This document shows positions 63,637 through 64,000 of a stretch of DNA of 64,000 nt, piece by piece; position 1 is the first letter of the stretch, and each line of letters opens with the position of its first letter. The stretch comes from Thalassotalea fonticola (GTDB taxonomy: Bacteria > Pseudomonadota > Gammaproteobacteria > Enterobacterales > Alteromonadaceae): NCBI RefSeq assembly GCF_032911225.1, contig NZ_CP136600.1, positions 3,720,001 to 3,784,000 of the forward strand. The letters are read 5' to 3'. The notes beneath the pieces are model-generated. The model was not told the DNA's origin, did no database searches, and was given only the letters and a program-made list of their open reading frames with translations. The position numbers were made by a program, and so were the translations under genes.

Positions 63637-64000
63637 TTAACAATCGGGTGGCGGAGTTTGTTTTGCTCGTTTAGGTGCCCAAAATGCGCCAACCTGTACC
63701 GTACATTCTGCTATTTTATGTTGCCACCTAAGCTCTTTTTGGTAATAAATTTCGGCCCAAATCTTGCCTTTGGTTGATTTACCATCAACATAGTCGCCCT
63801 TGATAAATGCATAAGCAATATTTTGCTTTAATGCTGATGACCAAGCGGCAGACGTCACATAACCAATTTCTTTAGTGCAGGCTTTATCACTATAAAGAAA
63901 ACTGCCATCGGCGGGCTTATTGCCTTCTATATCGAGTTTGGTCAACTTAAATTTTGAACCTTGTTGCTTTTCTTTAAGCAGGGCTGCACGGCCGTTAAAA
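63637..64000 (-). CDS. C-terminal end of a GcvT-domain (aminomethyltransferase-like) protein, partial
   Basis: The frame is open to the right edge; about 120 residues are visible, beginning FNGRAALLKEKQQGSKFKL. The segments F-x-G-R-x-A-L-L, KEIGYVTSAAWSSALKQNIAYAFI and the final beta-barrel pattern fit the C-terminal domain of the GcvT fold, as in glycine-cleavage T protein, dimethylglycine or sarcosine dehydrogenases and DMSP demethylase. Which of these it is cannot be told. The ending PKRAKQTPPPDC is unusual, with a terminal cysteine. Confidence 0.65.
   Translation of the reverse strand, partial: FNGRAALLKEKQQGSKFKLTKLDIEGNKPADGSFLYSDKACTKEIGYVTSAAWSSALKQNIAYAFIKGDYVDGKSTKGKIWAEIYYQKELRWQHKIAECTVQVGAFWAPKRAKQTPPPDC

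Overview
The window looks like a chromosomal segment of a marine gammaproteobacterium of the order Alteromonadales. Colwelliaceae (Colwellia, Thalassotalea and relatives) fits best, judged from protein character, AT-rich composition, abundant TonB-dependent receptors and the style of the intergenic repeats. No tRNA, rRNA, CRISPR array, prophage or insertion sequence was recognised.

Bases 1-16,100 are housekeeping. A cut-off gene with an Hpt-like end converges on queG. The conserved block nnr-tsaE-amiB-mutL-miaA-hfq-hflX-hflK-hflC follows, then a DUF2065 protein, purA, a malic enzyme and hpt. Two repeat families sit around the malic enzyme: a 264 bp element with 30 bp inverted ends, and single copies of a roughly 50 bp unit that recurs as a tandem array near 38.1 kb.

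Bases 17,000-62,000 form a large catabolic island for diamines, guanidino compounds and omega-amino acids. Module A (17.0-26.7 kb) holds an MFS transporter, a LuxR-type regulator, a TonB-dependent receptor, a class III aminotransferase, an aldehyde dehydrogenase, a 4-guanidinobutyrase (gbuA) and an agmatinase (speB), enough for two routes from agmatine to GABA or putrescine. Unrelated genes follow (DUF2970, acyl-CoA dehydrogenase, purU, a cysteine-synthase-like gene), then csiR, csiD and lhgO, which oxidise glutarate to 2-oxoglutarate. Module B (34.3-44.7 kb) repeats the theme of module A: aldehyde dehydrogenase, puuD, aminotransferase, LuxR regulator, puuA, TonB-dependent receptor and an APC permease. 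Next come a CoA-transferase and glutaryl-CoA dehydrogenase (a second glutarate route), a LysR regulator, gabD-gabT, a second LysR regulator, a beta-alanine pair (transaminase and mmsA), and a cupin-puuC-puuB group. The group ends in three genes of unknown role: a GNAT acetyltransferase, a repeat-built membrane protein and a serine hydrolase.

Together the genes would take putrescine, agmatine, cadaverine and 1,3-diaminopropane-type compounds to succinate, glutarate and acetyl-CoA. All four steps of the gamma-glutamyl (Puu) pathway are present but scattered, and no PuuR repressor was seen.

Three features look least described. (1) Two short reading frames of 64 and 55 codons share their first 11 bases and a C-terminal C-[YF]-x-L-G-Y-N motif written with different synonymous codons; each lies next to one of two paralogous LysR genes. 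(2) A C/G-rich palindrome of the type CCCC-N4-5-GGGG recurs before many island genes, probably the operator of the paired LuxR regulators. (3) The whole receptor-regulator-aminotransferase-dehydrogenase module is duplicated. The right end (62.2-64.0 kb) holds three small membrane proteins and the end of a GcvT-domain protein.
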